NCBI RefSeq assembly: GCF_001540865.1
Contig: NC_033642.1
Location: 3,686,767-3,750,766, forward strand
Origin: Ananas comosus
Lineage: Eukaryota; Streptophyta; Magnoliopsida; Poales; Bromeliaceae
Length of the DNA stretch: 64,000 nucleotides
Direction: 5' to 3'
Shown piece by piece: positions 9,540 through 19,611 of this stretch. Under the pieces are notes generated by a model, which saw nothing but the letters and a program-made list of their open reading frames with translations, searched no databases and was not told the origin of the DNA. The position numbers were made by a program, and so were the translations under genes. Each line of letters begins with the position of its first letter. The first letter of the stretch is position 1.

Positions 9540-11843
9540 CGCACAACTACGTCGTACCATCCCACTAACGAATACGAAGTGCCGTCAATTTCCTAATACT
9601 CTTCTTAATGGGATGCGTACTGAACCTCGAACGGCGTCACCAAAAACGAAACTTCGAGACCGCCGTAATGAACATGCCGCTCGTGACGCTCTAAAAATGA
9701 CTAGTATTTTCAGAGTTCATAGACAAGTGGGTTTTCCTCAACTTAAACTCTGTCGCGGCCACCAACCTCAACGACTTCCTAATACTGTAATCATAAGTCA
9801 TAGTAGGGCCGTTCCGCTTACACCACCGTCTACGCAACTCGTCCTTCCGTCACGTCTCGAACTCATACAACTAGTGAGCCGTCTCTGGCAATGAGCTCCT
9901 CGACTCTGCCGACCCTGAGCTTTATCAAAGGGGACCTAAATGACGCTCCAACTGCAGATACTAGAATGTCGGGTGAGACAACCTATCCTAGGCTCTCTTT
10001 GTCTCATCTCTAGGCGTAAGCAACTCTTAAGCTCTCGTTAATCTCTCCCCTGTCCGTCTCCCGAAACAACACCTGTCAAGCCCTCACGACGCCGTGTCCT
10101 TGGCTGACGCACTCGGATACCTAAGTCTCTAGGTTCTTCTCTAAAACCCTCTCTGAGCGAATCAACATAGACCTACTCTATCACTCTCACGTACCACACG
10201 GTGAAACTAACATAGTCTGGCTCTGGGCTCCAAGCAAAGCGTGAACACCTCCTCGGAAGTCTGTCGAAACCCGTGAGTCAACGTAAAGTCATGCCGCAAA
10301 GTGGGTGTCTCTCTACCAATCAGTCTCGCCTGGTAAGTTTGAAATCTCCTGTACGATTCCCGTACACAGGACTTGAAACCTCCTCCCACCGTAGCTGTAA
10401 AATCTAACCGACTCAACGCATGTTGTTGTCGATAGTTCGCTCGTAGGTCTACCAAAGCGAACTTCGCAATATACCTACGTTTACAACTAGGGGAAATATA
10501 ACCTCACTACACCCACTTTCCTTCTGCGATCCCGGGCTTTAAAACAATCTCCAACTTCTTTTCTAATCTCGCCACGCTGCTGTGGAAAACTATCGGTCTC
10601 AGCTGTCTCCCCGACACGACTATGGGCCTCTGCTCTGTACCTCAAGATCTAACCTCTAGTACATAAAGAATTTCAGAGTGGCAGGTTTCCCAAAGCGTCT
10701 AAACCTCACGCACCTTTCGAGTCAGGTGCAAAACAACCGGAAAACTCCATAACCTCGCTCAACCCGGTCAACGAATGTCCTAACGAGATGGAGGTGATGA
10801 TTGACCGTAAGTGCTACACAAAGGTGTAGAGCCGAAACTCTTCTATACACAAGCTGGGGAGGGTGCACTAACTGAAGTGAGGCGATCTCGAACTGCTCTT
10901 CGTTTCTATGCTCCTCGCTGGTCACGCTTAAGACCGAGCATCCTGCTCTCTTAAAGCGTTGGTCCAGTAAGGGAGACATATCCACGTCACCTCATTAGTG
11001 CTCTTCGCCCTCCGTTGAACCCTCGGCCTCTGCCACTATACCCTCAGGATGGGGATGAACAAACTCTGAGCCCTAATTCTATACAAAATTCAAAACTCCT
11101 GCTTTAAAAAACATCACCCCCTCCTACATCACAAGGTCTCCAAACCTATCTTAACCGATGTCATGATCACTGACCAGCTGTGTAGACTTCTCACAGCCTG
11201 ATTCAGCCTCAGCAAAGACATGCTTTACCTACGTCTTTACCTGAGCCGCGTGAGTTTATTCGTTTTGATTTCAAAACGGTCAAGTCCCGCGAGTCTTTAC
11301 CCAAATCCCGCGGGTCTAGAACTCACGAGGTCAAATCCCACGGGTCTTTAACCCAAATCCCGCGGGTCTTGAACTCACGACTAAACTCGTCTTGACCTTC
11401 GGTTAAGCCTAGGATACAAAGCCCGCGGGTCTACACCCAGGCCTTCAAATGAAACCTTTATAGCTAACATAATTGTGCACCCCACACCATCCACTCTAGG
11501 CGGTCTTAGCCTATCGCCACATCGTCTGGCAACCTGCTTCCTTGGCTCCGTGACAAAACACGTCCGACCTTCAAGACCCACGGATCTTGATCCAAATCCC
11601 GCGGGTCTAGAACTCACGACCAAACTCGTTTCGACCTTCGGTTAAGCCTAGGATCAAAGTCCGCGGGTCTTCACCCAGGCTTTAAAGTGAAGCACTCATG
11701 GCAAATGCGACTGTGCACCGACCACCATCCACTCCAGGCGGCCTCGGCCTATACCCGTGTCGTATGGTGCCCGCCTCCTTGGCTTCCCCTCGTAAACACG
11801 TCCGACCTTCAAGACCCACGGATCTTGATCCAAATCCCGCGGG
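9540..11843. other. String-reversed (mirror) block of family-B pol-PPT-LTR sequence
   Basis: Neither strand read 5' to 3' matches anything here, but the top strand complemented without reversing is a clean family-B element. In order it gives RNase H (9550-9790), integrase (9790-10980, with a deletion near 10160), a chromodomain (about 10985-11050), the polypurine tract GTGGGGGAGGA (11115-11125) and the LTR start TGTAGTGTTCC (11126). About 718 bases of LTR follow to the N at 11844. Example: letters 9590-9608 complemented read AGGATTATGAGAAGAATTA, the RNase H sequence at 54662. Reversing the letters in place gives a perfect continuation of the LTR across 9539/9540 (AGATCT then GGGCGCCCTAAACC, as in the copy near 48740-49050). 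No DNA process reverses polarity, so an assembly or file-handling error is the likely cause. Open frames here are meaningless. Confidence 0.95.
11391..11843. repeat. Two ~239-base tandem units inside the reversed block
   Basis: The phrase GGTTAAGCCTAGGAT recurs with a period of 239 (11401 and 11640), and shorter CCCGCGGGTCT units recur at 11270-11390. Read backwards, these are the ordinary internal repeats of the family-B LTR, seen the right way round at about 48735-49060. Confidence 0.8.
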
Positions 11844-11844
11844 N
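11844..11844. other. Single-N assembly join
   Basis: One N with unrelated sequence on each side: reversed family-B LTR to the left, family-C LTR to the right. Confidence 0.95.
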
Positions 11845-12303
11845 TCTTCTTCTACTTCTCCTTCTTTTCCTTTCTTCTCCTTTCTTTCTTCTTCTCCTTC
11901 TTGTCTTCTAGAGAGAGAAAGAGAGAGAAAGTTTAGAGGGTGAGAGGGTGAGAGAATGAGAGATAGGGCCCTCATAACCCCTCAACATAACCCATGGGTT
12001 GCAAAAATACAGATAGGCCCTTCAACTTTCACTCTATTCACACTGCCCAGACTGGGCATTTTCGGGCTGGGGGGACCGGTCTCTCCTTCAGGAACTGGTT
12101 CCCGTAGCTCCTCCCCGCAGTCAGCAGGGCTCCCGCGCGCAATGCGACCGGTCTCTCTTTGGGGGATCGGTCTCTCGGGGACCGGTCTCTCCAGCAGGGA
12201 CCAGTTCCAAGAGCTTGATCTCTGGGACTTAGCCGATTTCCCCCTTTTCTCATCTTTCACACGTACGAGAACCGATCTCTCCTTCAGGGACCAGTACCCG
12301 AGA
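11845..12303 (-). mobile_element. Isolated family-C-type LTR patch
   Basis: From about 11964 to 12303 I see no difference from 47226-47566 in the solo LTR at 44976-47736. The pyrimidine-rich start (11845-11960) is similar but not identical. Single Ns bound both ends, and neither flank continues the LTR. It carries the GGGGACCGGTCTCTCC motif cluster. Confidence 0.85.
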
Positions 12304-12304
12304 N
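12304..12304. other. Single-N assembly join
   Basis: One N between the LTR patch and family-B integrase. Confidence 0.95.
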
Positions 12305-13446
12305 CACTGTGCTGAACTGCAACTGAGTGCCCAAGGCAGTCTGAAGACTCCTCCAAAAGTGCGAGACAAACCTCGGGTCTTGATCTAATACTATCGTAGT
12401 GGGCACGCCATGCAACCTCACTACCTCATCCAGATATAGCTACGCGAGCCTCTCCTTGGACTAGGTGGTCTGAACTGGTAGGAAGTGAGCAGAGTTAGTC
12501 AGTCAGTCCACTATCACCGAAATAGCAGCGAAACCACCCTGAGCTCTAGGCAACCCCACGACAAACTCCATCGTGATCTGCTCCTATTTCCACTCGGGCA
12601 CAGGCAGACTCTGAAACTTGCCAGCAGGTACCTGATGCTCAGCTTTTATCTGCTGACAAGTCAGACACTGAGCCACAAATCTGTCAATGTCCCTCTTCAT
12701 TCCATTCCACCAAAATTGGGCCTTTAAATCCTTATACATCTTGGTTCCACCGGGGTGAACCGTATAGGTGAACAGTGAGCCTCTCTCAAAATGTCCTCTC
12801 GGATCTTTGAATCTAAAAACACACACAGTCGGTCCCTATACCGCAGTACTCCCGAACTGTCTACAGCAAAACCCTCAGTCTGTCCCCTCTCAAACCGCTC
12901 TCGAATCCTCGACAAGTATGGATCTCCACTCTGTTTGTCTCGGATCCTATCCAACAGAGTGGGCTGCAAGACCATAGACATCAGTCTCGCAGTAGATTCA
13001 GGGGACACTATCTCAAGTCTCAGCCGCTGCAACTTCTCGAGTAACGACCTCTGCTGAGTAATCAACATGCTCAAGCTCTGCACTGCCTTTCTGCTCAACG
13101 CATCTGCCACCACATTCGCCTTGCCGGGATAATACTGAATACTAATATCATAGTCCTTCAGTAACTCCAACTACTAGCGTTGCCTCAGATTCAACTCCCT
13201 CTGGACGAACAGATACTTGAGACTTTTATGATCGGTGAAAACCTCGCAGTGTTCGCCATACAAGTAATGCTGCCACAACTTTAAAGCAAAAACCACTGTG
13301 GCAAGCTCCAAATCATGCGTAGGGTAATTCTTCTCATAATCCTTTAACTGTCGTGAAGCATAAGCAATTACCCTATCATGCTGCATCAACACACAGCACA
13401 AACCACTGTGTGATGCATCACTGAAAATCACAAACCTTCCCCCATC
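12305..13446 (-). pseudogene. Ty3/gypsy family-B RNase H-integrase fragment
   Basis: Read right to left. RNase H ([31 protein letters not shown]) occupies 13431-13174. Adjacent TAG codons follow, where Trp is expected. The connection region ([16 protein letters not shown]) runs to about 12724. A frameshift leads into the integrase zinc region (CLTCQQIKAEH at about 12620-12665), and the core continues in several frames ([24 protein letters not shown]) to 12305. It is the same family as the plus-strand elements at 51.7-63 kb. It is cut at both ends by assembly joins: a single N on the left and 100 Ns on the right. Confidence 0.92.
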
Positions 13447-13546
13447 NNNNNNNNNNNNNNNNNNNNNNNNNNNNNNNNNNNNNNNNNNNNNNNNNNNNNN
13501 NNNNNNNNNNNNNNNNNNNNNNNNNNNNNNNNNNNNNNNNNNNNNN
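13447..13546. other. Assembly gap, 100 N
   Basis: A run of exactly 100 Ns, probably a gap of unknown size. Confidence 0.99.
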
Positions 13547-13551
13547 AAAAG

Positions 13552-13555
<4 letters not shown>

Positions 13556-13630
<75 letters not shown>
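13556..13630. repeat. (TA)n(GA)n microsatellite
   Basis: An alternating TA run is followed directly by a GA run. The same compound run precedes the next two palindromic elements. Confidence 0.95.
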
Positions 13631-13632
<2 letters not shown>

Positions 13633-14172
13633 ACGCTGGAATGCCCATTATATAGTAGCAAACGAGCTCCGTTGCCACCCTTTTGTTTTTGATGATAGAG
13701 CCTCCAAATCAATGAGCGGCACTGTTGAATATGATCTATATCATTTGAAGCATGTAAAAACGAAATTTCATGTTTTTCTGATATTGTTCTTATAGTCTAT
13801 CAAGTGTATATAAAAATGAACGGCTAAAAACGAATATCCTTTAAAAAGTGATGATAGGAGTCTCGCAATCAAGATCGAGAGGATAGATCTTATTTTAAAT
13901 AGTTCAAAGAATTTTCTAATAAAAATTCAATTGATTTGGATATCTTTACATCGTTAAACAAGAAAACGTCTCATATCGACCATTAAAATTATAAATTTTA
14001 AAACCCTTTGATCATTAGGCTAATAATGTCGAAAAAATTTGAAATTTAATTTTTACATACTTCAAGTGGTATAGATCATGTTCAAGGTACTGATCGTCGA
14101 TTTGGAGGCTCCATCATCGAAAATAAATGGGTACTAACGGAGCCCATTTACTACCGATAGCATTATAGCCCA
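13631..14172. mobile_element. Palindromic MITE 1
   Basis: The two ends are long, imperfect inverted repeats. Left GATGATAGAGCCTCCAAATC (about 13691-13710) pairs with right GATTTGGAGGCTCCATCATC (about 14099-14118). The flanking parts (GAGCTCCGTT against AACGGAGCCC) and the inner parts (GATCTATATCATTTGAAG against CTTCAAGTGGTATAGATC) also pair. It is non-coding and about 540 bases long, so it is a non-autonomous fold-back type element. Confidence 0.85.
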
Positions 14173-14174
14173 AC

Positions 14175-14176
<2 letters not shown>

Positions 14177-14226
<50 letters not shown>
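14177..14226. repeat. (TA)n(GA)n microsatellite
   Basis: Second compound TA-then-GA run, between MITE 1 and MITE 2. Confidence 0.95.
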
Positions 14227-14229
<3 letters not shown>

Positions 14230-14450
14230 CGGCTGGGATACTATCGATAGCAACAAGCACTTGTTGCTACAAAATTTTCTGCCGTTAGATTTAACACTTT
14301 GACTATTTTTACCCGTTAGATTATAATATTCATCCAATAACTTACTGAACCCCAGGGGGCTCGCATCACCGTAACCGTAATTTTTTCATCCAAGGGCCGA
14401 GAACCTAATAGCACCAATAGCTTGGTGCTATTGATAGTATTCCAGTCTAG
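14227..14450. mobile_element. Short inverted-repeat MITE 2
   Basis: The termini are inverted repeats: CTGGGATACTATCGATAGCA on the left and TGCTATTGATAGTATTCCAG on the right. It is about 225 bases and non-coding. Confidence 0.8.
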
Positions 14451-14473
14451 TTCTATATATATATATATATAGA

Positions 14474-14978
14474 GTAGGACCGCTGTGCTCTCAGGAGCAC
14501 TCAGCCATTTTCAATGATGGAATTTCTGAATCGACGATCGGCTCCGTTAGACTTGATCTTGGGTATTTGAAGTTTCTAGAAAATAATTTTTGCGATTTTT
14601 CGATATCATTTACCTAGCAATCAAAAGGATTCAAAATCAATAATTTTTAACGGCTGAAAATAAAAATTCTATAAAAAGTGGTGATATAGCACTAAAATTT
14701 CCGATCAGAAATATTGATCTTGTTGTAGATAGTATGAAGAATTTTGTATTAAAATTTCATCTGATTTGAATACTTCTATACCGTTAAACTTGAAAACGGC
14801 AGATATCAACCATTAAAAATTATTGATTTTGAACGCTTCCGATCACTAGGTAAATGATATAAAAATATCGCAAAAATTATTTTCTAGAAACTTCAAATAC
14901 ACTAGATCAAGTCTAACGGAGCCGATCGTCGATTTGAAAATTCCATCATCGAAAACGGCTCAGGAGCACGGAGGCCTC
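14474..14978. mobile_element. Palindromic MITE 3
   Basis: Left CGATCGGCTCCGTTAGACTT pairs with right AAGTCTAACGGAGCCGATCG. Longer arms (TTTGAAGTTTCTAGAAAATA and its complement) extend the palindrome. It is related to MITE 1 and to the fragment at 16890-17189. A short (TA)n run precedes it and a single N cuts its right end. Confidence 0.85.
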
Positions 14979-14979
14979 N
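14979..14979. other. Single-N assembly join
   Basis: One N ends MITE 3; unrelated sequence follows. Confidence 0.95.
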
Positions 14980-16387
14980 AATCACTACAGTCCAAACTTT
15001 CCTATTTAGGGTGGTTGGCACTTTCATAAAATGTGCCTTAAGCACAACTTAATAAAATGTGCCTTAAGCACAACTTAATACTGAAGCAATGTCTACATAT
15101 ATGGTGCATATATGCTTGTTAAACCTTTTACACTATGATATAATTAGTAACCAAGAAGATCGATATTGGTTAATAAGTTAGAGTTTAATCTTTTTTATTG
15201 TTGTTATAATATCCATGCCTCTATAAAATTATTAAATTTTCAATTTCATGGCCTAAATTTTCTGCTACCTTTTTCTAATCTGCAGTAATACAAAATCAAA
15301 AACTTCTCATTGGGAATATGGTAGTAGCTTATACTATGACTTCTACAATCTGCATCAGAGCTCTGATTTTGCTGTTAATGTTGTAGTGAAATCAAGTCAT
15401 TGTGCTCTTCTGGTTAGTGGCACCTGAGTAGATCTGAACACTTCTAGATTGAAGCTTTTTCCTCTTCTTCATCTTCTTCAAGGTTTGTGCTTTTTTATTA
15501 TCGAATTTCAATCAATTGTTAATTTTAGTGATCACTACCTACTTATGTGTTGTTGAAAGATCGTGCGAGGATATGTAATTATGATTTGTCCTTTTGATTT
15601 TGATGTTAAACAATGTAATTCTTTCTAATCTTTGAACAATTCTAATCTTTAAGTTGTATGTACTAGGACCTCAAGAGATTGTTTATGCTTCGTTCTTTAT
15701 TTTCTCGCTTTCACGCTGTTGTTGTTTCTATTTAGTATGATATCAAATTTTGGTTTATCGAAAACTTCTCTAGTATTATGACATTGGTGAAATCTCATTG
15801 TATCTTAAACTTTGTATAGATTTTCATAAATTACTACTAATCTCTTTGTCAATTTGCAAAAAGTTTGGAACTAGAGCTGAGCTTCAAGCTAAGCTTTGTG
15901 AAACTCAAAAAGAAAATGATTCGCTTAAGAGTCGTATGGATGAAATGGAAGCCGAAATAAGAATGATTAAGGAAATGTTTCAACGCCAACAATGTAATCC
16001 TATTTAGATTAATTTGTATAATTTCTGCATGTTTATATTGGTATACAAAAGTTGTTTTAGATTTTATGAGTTATTTATTTGCTTAATTATTTTGCTATCT
16101 AGCTATTTACAGGACTTACTTTTACATTGTTTTTCCTTGTTTCTTTTGTAGGTAGTTCATGGTGATTTTTGGAACAAGAAAAGACGATGAATTGCAAGCT
16201 CTTTTTTTTGTTTTTAAGCTAACCTTTTTTGGAAACATGGTGATAGTCGTTGATTTCAGTACTTTGTTTCATTTTTTAGTAAATGTTGACTATATATGTA
16301 ATGGTGCGATGAAAACTATGTTGTGATGGAAACTATATCTACTAGATGAATGTTTTGGAAAAAAAAATGAATATTATGGATGCTAAG
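14980..16387 (+). mobile_element. CACTA-like transposon fragment (accessory-gene 3' part)
   Basis: An AT-rich stretch with one recognisable exon-like piece at about 15870-16006. It encodes a charged coiled coil, with ELQAKLCETQKENDSLKSRM followed by DEMEAEIRMIKEMF, ending in TAG. This resembles the C-terminus of the second gene (Transposase_24/TNP1-like) of plant CACTA elements, and a degraded relative appears near 35600 in the CACTA element at 34-40 kb. No CACTA terminus is visible. A duplicated GTGCCTTAAGCACAACTTAA unit lies at 15030-15080. The rest shows no coding signal. A family-A LTR starts at 16388, so the fragment was hit by that insertion or joined to it. Confidence 0.55.
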
Positions 16388-16888
16388 TGTAACACACTGG
16401 ACCTTTGCAAATTGCGAGGTTCGAGTGTTTGATCTGTGTGTCGAGCTTTTTCAGACTTTCTGGAAGGTCGTAGACAGTGTTCCGACCTATGGCTCGCATC
16501 CCGAGAATTGTGGTTTTAAGCTGGTGCCAAAAGTCCAAAAAGATTGGACCTTGGTCAGCTCTCGGGTAGCCTGCAGCAGAGCTTGTACCGGAACAAGACT
16601 GGTCTTATACCGGTACAAGGTTGATGGTTGTACCGGTACAGCCATCGGGCTTGTACCGGTACAGAGCCGCAGACCCCGCAACACGAGCCTCGGGTTTGCA
16701 TTTTCGTGGTCCTTGTACCGGTGTAAGGACCCGTGTACCGGTACAAGGCGGCAGATTGCGTGCAGTTTGAACTGCAGGGAGCTTTTTGCGTTTGTGGCCT
16801 ATCTATTTAGCACCCACGCCCCTTAGGGCTTCTCCTGAGCCCAGAACACAGGGAGGAGAAGGTAGGGCACCCTCCCCTTCATCTCTTT
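16388..16888 (+). mobile_element. Start of a family-A LTR
   Basis: Starts TGTAACACACTGGACCTTTG at 16388 and carries five to six ACCGGT palindromes at 16590-16745. It is cut by a single N at 16889, with nothing matching on the far side. A 149-codon open frame over it is a chance frame in LTR sequence. Confidence 0.85.
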
Positions 16889-16889
16889 N
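16889..16889. other. Single-N assembly join
   Basis: One N between an LTR start and the middle of a MITE. Confidence 0.95.
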
Positions 16890-17189
16890 TTAGACTTGAT
16901 CTACACTATCGAAAGTATTTGGAAACTAAATTTCATAATTTTTCGGCATCATTTACCTATCAAACGAGTAGTCTAAAAATGAACGGCTGAAAATAAAAAT
17001 CTCGTAAAATATTATGATAAAAGACTTGAATTTAAGATCAGAGGTATTGATCTTTCTTTAAATAGTAAAAAGAATTTTATATAAAAGTTTCATCAGATTT
17101 GGATTCTTTTACACCATTAAATTCACAAATGCTTCACATCTACCATTAAAATTTTCAATTTTGAGACCTTTTGATCACTAGCGAAATGA
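16890..17189. mobile_element. MITE fragment (MITE 3 family)
   Basis: Colinear with the left and middle part of MITE 3 (TTAGACTTGATC, ATCATTTACCTA, AACGGCTGAAAATAAAAAT). The right arm is cut by the LTR starting at 17190. Confidence 0.8.
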
Positions 17190-19600
17190 GTCACGCCCCG
17201 GGACCCAGCGGAAGCCCGTTCGGTGCATGTCCAGACCCACCATATGCCTACAACATATAAGGCGTCTACGACAAAGCGATAAATAAAACAATAAAAAATG
17301 AGTATCTAGGAGTATTAGAGCATACAACAATTAGATTCTAGAATAAGGAGGTAAATAAAGGAACTAATCCACTAACATAAACATAAAGTAGTACAACAAC
17401 AAAACTCCAAATACAAGTGCTATAATATCCAAAAATTGTGGTCTCTATACATGGGTACAAAAACTCTCATCCTCTCTAAAATAAAAAAAAGGTGAACCAC
17501 CTATTGTAAAATCCCTCGCTAACTAGCTGGAGGCGATTCTTTTCCCGCGATCCCGAGTCTCTCCCGGAGTGGAAGGCTCTATAAGAAAAACAACAAAACA
17601 AGGGGCGTGAGATTTATTAAACAATAGTTCACAATGGGCAATTGCTGACCTCAGCAAAAATGCAACACTAGTCTAAATGGCAAAAGTAGTAAGTTCCAAC
17701 ATTTAAATAGAATGTACAACATGTATGCTAATCATAAATAAAGCTTGTAAACTACTATGCCTCTACTTAAGATGGATTTTGCACAAGTGTAAATGTTATT
17801 CTAACATGAAAATGTATAAGTATAAACAACACGATGTCCACAAGCACAACTAGTAAAATGTCATTGTTTACTACTTGTTCTCTAAATTCCACTTTTGCAT
17901 TATAGTTCAACTTGTTCCAATCATATAGGACCTACACAAGGATAGTCCGGCTTGCGCCTTGCCTAATGGCCCCGTTGTAGTCAACATTCCCACCCTAGGA
18001 ATGAGCCTCCCCCATGGCATCCCATTTCGGCGCCTAATCCCGCACGGGCGAGCTTATGTTGCGATGACTATCTCCGGAGTGCCGGCTTGTGGGGAGCGAC
18101 CCTCACAAGCATGTGCAAATAAGCATAATGGCAAGCAAGCGTAAATGTCCGTCTCAAGTTCAATGTCATCATGTCTAAAACATGGTATAAGTACTAGCGA
18201 CTACAAAGGTCTAGTTTTATGTCACAATGTAGAGTTCAATCCATTTACTTCATCTAATGCCACTTCATGACATTAGGTTTACTATGTTAAACATAATCCA
18301 AGTCTAATGCCCCTTTATGATATTATGTTTTCTTCTATGTCGAACATGAGTTCTAAGAGCATATCATACATGTCATTTTCACTACATGAACCATGATCCC
18401 AAACCATATATAAGAATGCTATTCATATGCATAATCACAATGCACTAATCTTTCTACTACATAGAGGTAAAATTTTATTATACATAACATATACATTTTA
18501 AGTATTCTAAAATTCACATATGCCCTATCTAGTATGAACATGCAAGATTTTCTATTATACAACAATTAAAACGACATAAGTGGAATTTTTCTCATTTCGG
18601 TGAGGTCAAACCCATCGAGACTCCTCGGATCCTCTTCGTTTGCACCGACGAAGGTGTCCACACGTCTTCTACCTCCCTAAAAAAATTCTAAGAGGGTTAG
18701 AAAAAGCAAACGAACACCTGAAGTGTTCATCTCAATTCAACCCAAAAATAGAGCAAAACTAACCTAAATGTGGAAAAAACTCTCTCAAATCCCAAAAGGA
18801 GGCTAGAGCACTTCTATTCCACCCCAACGAGATATTCTACATCTATCAATTAAGTCCCAAAAGCCACAAATCAAAAATTTCCAAATATATCCTAGATTTC
18901 ACATTCTAGGTTTTCATCATGTAAAATCCACCAAAACATGGATCAAAAAGGGGAAACGTGCTACTAACCTCTTTAGAAACTCCCAACTAGGCTTGGAATG
19001 AGCTAGGGTTGAAGATCTCTCCTCCAACGAGCTTTTCTCCTAGCTCCAAGCCTTCTACCATGGTGGAAATGTTTTCAAGAAGCAAAAAGGAAGCAAAAGA
19101 GATGATTAATTCTAAAAAATTCCAACAAAAATGAAAGAAAATCAAAGGGGAGGTGAGGAGAGCTCCCTTACCTTACTCTCCACTGGTCCAAGCTCAGGGA
19201 ACACAAGAGGGGGCGTGGGGTACTTGTAGTATTGCTACAATTCCAAAAACACCCCTCAAAAACTGCCAGACTGCAGTCTGCACTACGTACCGGTACCATC
19301 GGGCAAGAGTACCGGTACCAAGTCAGCCAGACAGCCAACCCGAGCCTCGGCCGCGCAGGAAAATACATAGGGTACCGGTATTAGGCCGATGCTGTACCGG
19401 TACTCTGCCCTACAGAGGCAAACCTGAGAGCAACCAAAATTCTTGCAATTTCAAGGTTTGGTGCTAAGTTTAAACCTCAATTCTCGGGATGTGAGCCATG
19501 GGTCGGAACACTATGAACGACTCTCTAAAAAGTGTGGAAAAGCTCGGAACACAAATCAGACACTTGAACCTCGCAATTTGCAACGGTCAAGTGCATTACA
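17190..19600 (-). mobile_element. 3' LTR of the family-A element
   Basis: On the minus strand it starts TGTAATGCACTTGACC at 19600 and ends GTCCCGGGGCGTGA near 17190. ACCGGT motifs lie at 19290-19400. There is no coding sequence. Confidence 0.88.
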
Positions 19601-19611
19601 TTCTCCCCTTC
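19601..19611 (-). promoter_or_regulatory. Polypurine tract
   Basis: The minus strand reads AAGGGGAGAA directly before the LTR start. This is the plus-strand primer of reverse transcription. Confidence 0.75.

Noticed and set aside
9540..11843. Open frames of 70-130 codons and an apparent novel gene region
   Set aside because: The block is string-reversed retrotransposon sequence, so translations in any frame are meaningless.
9540..11843. A normal DNA inversion of a family-B element
   Set aside because: An inversion would give the reverse complement. Here the complement matches without reversal, which inversion cannot produce.
11391..11843. Satellite DNA
   Set aside because: The 239-base units are the internal repeats of the family-B LTR read backwards, not a separate tandem array.
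16380..16826. 149-codon plus-strand frame as a host gene
   Set aside because: It lies wholly in an LTR start that recurs in other copies, with no family signature.
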